A stretch of DNA of 12,182 bases from Bacteroidales bacterium (lineage in GTDB: Bacteria; Bacteroidota; Bacteroidia; Bacteroidales; JAAUTT01). The number at the start of each line of letters is the position of its first letter. The stretch's first letter is position 1. Positions 9,601-12,182 of the stretch are shown here, in pieces. The notes beneath the pieces were generated by a model. The model did not search any database. It was not told the origin of the DNA and saw nothing but the letters and a program-made list of their open reading frames with translations. The DNA lies in NCBI GenBank assembly GCA_012031335.1, contig JAAUTT010000050.1, positions 1-12,182 of the forward strand, written 5' to 3'. Made by a program: the position numbers and the translations under genes.

Positions 9601-10308
9601 AAGCATATCCTTGTTCGAAGTAAGGTCTTCTCCGCTCCACACGGTACGGTATTTCTTGCCATCCAATGCCGACAATATTTTGGAACCATCTACTCCCTCC
9701 CAATAACCAATCTGAAATGGAATTTTCGACGTTCCATAAAACGGATTCTCGCGCCATTGGAGCTTTTGAGTTGAAAAACCAGTTAAACCGCAGTGCCTGG
9801 CAATTGTTGGCAATGTATAGGAAAAACCAAAGCAATCGGGCAAAAAGACGTCGGTGCTTTTCAAACCAAATTCCTGTTTATAAAAGTATTGCCCTAACAG
9901 GAAATTCCTGAAAGCCGATTCGGGCGATGGTAAATTTGTATCGTTAGCATCAAGAGAACTTCCGGACACATGCCATTTGCCAAGCTTGATGTAATCCTTT
10001 ACCTTTAAATACTCGGAAGGATAATATTCCTTCATCCACATGTATTTGATAGCCCCTTCGAAATTGAATACATAAGAAGGGTAGTTTTCGAACAAATAAA
10101 AATTTTGATACAGGGTTGTTTTCAGGTATTCATCGATAGTACGCTGAACGTCCCATTCCCATTGGGTGTCGAGATGGGCGTTCGAAACCAGATATGTTGT
10201 ATATGCTGGTTTTTGCACGGTATCGTTTGTTTGAGCTGATCCTGTTCCCAAAAACGGCAACAACAGTAAAGCTCCCGAAATAACCCTTTTATTCAGAAAG
10301 TTCATCAT
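6679..10308 (-). CDS. Secreted GH38 alpha-mannosidase with C-terminal F5/8 type C domain (three frame breaks)
   Basis: Reconstructed 1208-residue enzyme that removes alpha-linked mannose with retention, using a zinc ion. The start is the double ATG at 10308-10303: MMNFLNKRVISGALLLLPFL plus GTGSA is a clear signal peptide, although the same frame is also open further upstream. SNAHLDTQWEWD (zinc ligands His45 and Asp47), LPDCFGFS (Asp158, the nucleophile and zinc ligand in this family) and WHQFHDDITGTS (His370, zinc) identify GH38. The middle beta-sandwich domains follow, with IGQWGN and VGTHRHHP near residues 975-1000 as in bacterial GH38 tails. The last about 135 residues (from GAKVIGQSGRTNSWESPAF to RIVRITEVGLF, with TTRWLDAD and ARYVRFQV) are a discoidin-like glycan-binding module. 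Frame breaks: A run 8885-8888, T run 8870-8874 and A run 7478-7483, each with one surplus base; corrected, the gene is 1209 codons. It starts 19 bp after the corrected end of the propeller gene. Confidence 0.88.
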
Positions 10309-10327
10309 TTGTAAAATGTTAAATGCT

Positions 10328-11946
10328 TTATCTTGGAATGCCGACAGTAGTTTTTTCATCCATGTCATCGTTCCAATAAAGAGGGGCGAGCCAAACTCCC
10401 CCCGAATGGAGATTGGTGGTGTAAATGTACCATTGCCATCGGTATCGCGAATTGGTTTGGCGCCACCGTCAACAAATATGCGTTTGTTTACATTTACGGC
10501 TTCCCAGTGCTTTCCAAAACTAAAGGGGTTGTCGCTTTTGAAAATCCTTAAAGCGTGGTAACGCGAAAGGTTGTTGTTATCGATTGGTCCAGCCCACATA
10601 TACCATGCGCTTCCCCGATTAATTACCACCGGAAACTGAAAGAATGAATGTTCGGGCCACGGTGATGCAGGAACAGTTTTCTCATCAAATAAAGATGCCT
10701 CTTTGGGATCATCCTTCCGCCAATCGGATAGGGCTATCTTGCGTCCCGACCAATGGATCAGATCGTCGCTGGTACGATACACTATGGCATGCCTGTCAAA
10801 AACGGTTTCATTTTCGGCACCTCCATAAAACATTACCCATTGATTATCGATTTTTGTAACATATGGTTGAGAGGCAAATGGTTTATCAACAAATATGCAC
10901 CCTTTCCTTCCTTTTATAAGGTCGCCTTTGCGTTCCCAGGTCTTCCCATCGGATGAAGTAGCCACATACATCCAAAACGGACCGATGTCGCCTGTGTGTC
11001 CGCCAAACCATGGAGCTGGTTCTCCTGAAGGGGTAGGATACCATCCGGACCATCCATTTCCTGCTCCAACATAAAACATATAGTAAAGTCCGTTATCGAA
11101 TACAACATGAGGCTGCCAAAGGAATTCTTCCTTACAACCGGGATCGGCACTCATAACAATTCCCTCGTATTTCCAGTCGGGCTGGTTTAAATTATCGGAT
11201 GTTGCATGAATAATATTTTCCAGTTTGATGAATTCCACCTGTCATCTCTTTTGAGAACTGATGCGTATAGATGCCACTTTTTATCGTGGCCGTAAACCAC
11301 GGTGGCATGATCTACTTCCATGTCTTTGTCAATACCTGCAACTTTTAAAATAGCTTTAAACTCACCGGGACATACTATGGACGACCTTTGCCTGTCGTTA
11401 TTTAAAACCCAGGTTTCTTCGGACGGAGGAGGAGCATTGGATAAAAATATATGGTCCACTCTCAGTAAAGATGGTGTTGGACTCTGATCTTCAATGCAAA
11501 ACGTGCTTTCTTTTGGCATAGGCGACTACATTCCATCCTCTGAGATTTAAATCGTAGAAATTATTCCCAAAAGCCTCGTAAACAGTTTTGCCATCTACTT
11601 CAAGAAACACCCTTACATTGGGATGCACTTCTCCGGCAATGTAGAAATTTAAAAACTTACGATTGATAACAAACTCGGGACTTTTAAGAATCCCGTCGGG
11701 GTTATTGTTGTGACGCCCACGCTGAGCTCCGCTCTCGAGGTAGTAATTCCCCTGCAAACCAACAGGCCCTCTGCCCCATTCTTTAATATCATCTTTCGAT
11801 ACAGGATTCTCATTATAAAATGGATTTTTGCCAATAACAGTCCATCCGTCCAGGTTGCCTGATTCAAAATCGAAAAGAACTATATCTTTCTGTCCAAAAG
11901 TTGAATTGGAGAAAGTAAGAATTACAAATAACAATAAATATCTCAT
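10328..11946 (-). CDS. Secreted beta-sandwich plus beta-propeller glycosidase-like protein (three frame breaks)
   Basis: Reconstructed 539-residue protein. Signal peptide MRYLLLFVILTFSNSTFG. Residues about 20-155 form a jelly-roll domain like those attached to GH32-type enzymes (IVLFDFESGNLDGWTVIG, GLQGNYYLESGAQRG, LKSPEFVI, FLEVDGKTVYEAFG, then FCIEDQSPTPSLLRVDHIFL). The rest is a five-bladed propeller: VDHATVVYGHDKKWHLYASV, FLWQPHVVFDNGLYYMFYVG, ASQPYVTKIDNQWVMFYGG, FFQFPVVINRGSAWYMWAG and EFGSPLFIGTMTW. It belongs to the GH32/43/62/68/117/130 fold group, but I cannot name the family or assign a full catalytic set. Frame breaks: T run 11511-11514 (one surplus base; corrected reading AYAKESTFCIEDQ), T run 11216-11219 (one missing; SSNWKNIIHATS) and T run 10351-10356 (one missing; WMKKTTVGIPR then stop 10330-10328). 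Without the last correction the frame runs into the alpha-mannosidase. The start at 11946 is 46 bp after the previous gene. Confidence 0.72.
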
Positions 11947-11992
11947 CTTCTAATATGTTTTTCACTAATTAATTTTCATTTCAGGTATGCCT

Positions 11993-12182
11993 CTATTTCA
12001 AAGCAATTCTTTCAAAATAAAATGCCCCGTTTCCGCAAGTTACACCGAAAAGGGTTCCGGTCCTCCTGTCGCACGAAATGCCTTTCCAGCGCAAAGCTCC
12101 TTAGTTCCATCGTACAATTTGGCCCACGATTACCCCGATCCGGGCTGTATAAAACTGAAGAAGGGCATTTGGACCAGTAGAG
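11993..12182 (-). CDS. C-terminal end of an unidentified protein (partial at the right edge)
   Basis: The best reading ends ISCDRRTGTLFGVTCGNGAF then YFERIALK, stop 11995-11993, which looks like the closing strands of a beta-rich domain. It needs two corrections: one missing base at the A run 12093-12095 (giving DGTKELLRWKG) and one surplus base at the C run 12123-12125 (giving ARIGVIVAKLYDG), after which the frame is open to the window edge (STGPNALLQFYTARIG). A second frame is open without correction from the edge to a stop at 12014-12012, but its composition (rich in Arg, Cys and Pro) is typical of a shadow. Family unknown. It sits 46 bp upstream of the propeller gene and is probably in the same operon. 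Confidence 0.42.

Noticed and set aside
9599..9835. Minus-strand open frame of 78 codons within the GH38 gene
   Set aside because: It overlaps the GH38 catalytic region in another frame (PDCFG and following); a frame shadow.

Overview
The window looks like a piece of a Bacteroidota (Bacteroidetes) chromosome or metagenomic contig. Reasons: moderate-to-low GC, A-rich gene starts without clear Shine-Dalgarno sequences, and a one-strand run of secreted carbohydrate-active enzymes of kinds typical for that phylum. Every supported gene is on the minus strand, so transcription runs from the right edge to the left edge. I saw no tRNA, rRNA, CRISPR array, transposase or SusC/SusD pair.

Layout in transcription order: (1) C-terminal tail of an unidentified protein entering at the right edge (12182-11993); (2) a secreted protein with an N-terminal beta-sandwich and a five-bladed beta-propeller glycosidase-like domain (11946-10328); (3) a secreted GH38 alpha-mannosidase with a C-terminal F5/8 type C (discoidin) domain (10308-6679); (4) a secreted glycoside hydrolase family 2 enzyme (6555-3707); (5) a 357-bp spacer with GC-rich hairpins, a 7-bp tandem repeat and a possible broken small ORF; (6) a secreted GH43-like beta-propeller protein (3349-2277); (7) a secreted right-handed parallel beta-helix protein (2255-702); (8) the start of a membrane-anchored protein resembling SurA/PrsA-type foldases, running off the left edge (651-1). 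Spacing is 46, 19, 123, 357, 21 and 50 bp, which suggests one or two operons.

The dominant oddity is that five of the seven edge-to-edge genes cannot be read through as given. By hand I found 17 places where reading frame jumps while protein similarity continues in another frame. Sixteen are explained by one base gained or lost in a run of 3 to 6 identical bases (the seventeenth needs two such losses or one gain), and there are no internal stop codons otherwise. After correction every complete gene has a length divisible by three (540, 1209, 950 and 358 codons). This pattern fits homopolymer errors of the sequencing method better than gene decay, so I annotate whole genes rather than fragments. 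One of these errors also falsely fuses the propeller gene to the alpha-mannosidase.

Taken together the genes suggest extracellular or periplasmic breakdown of a mannose-containing heteroglycan: alpha-mannosidase, a GH2 exo-glycosidase, two propeller proteins and a beta-helix protein that may bind or cleave the polymer. The exact substrate cannot be read from the sequence, and a dedicated uptake system is not in view.
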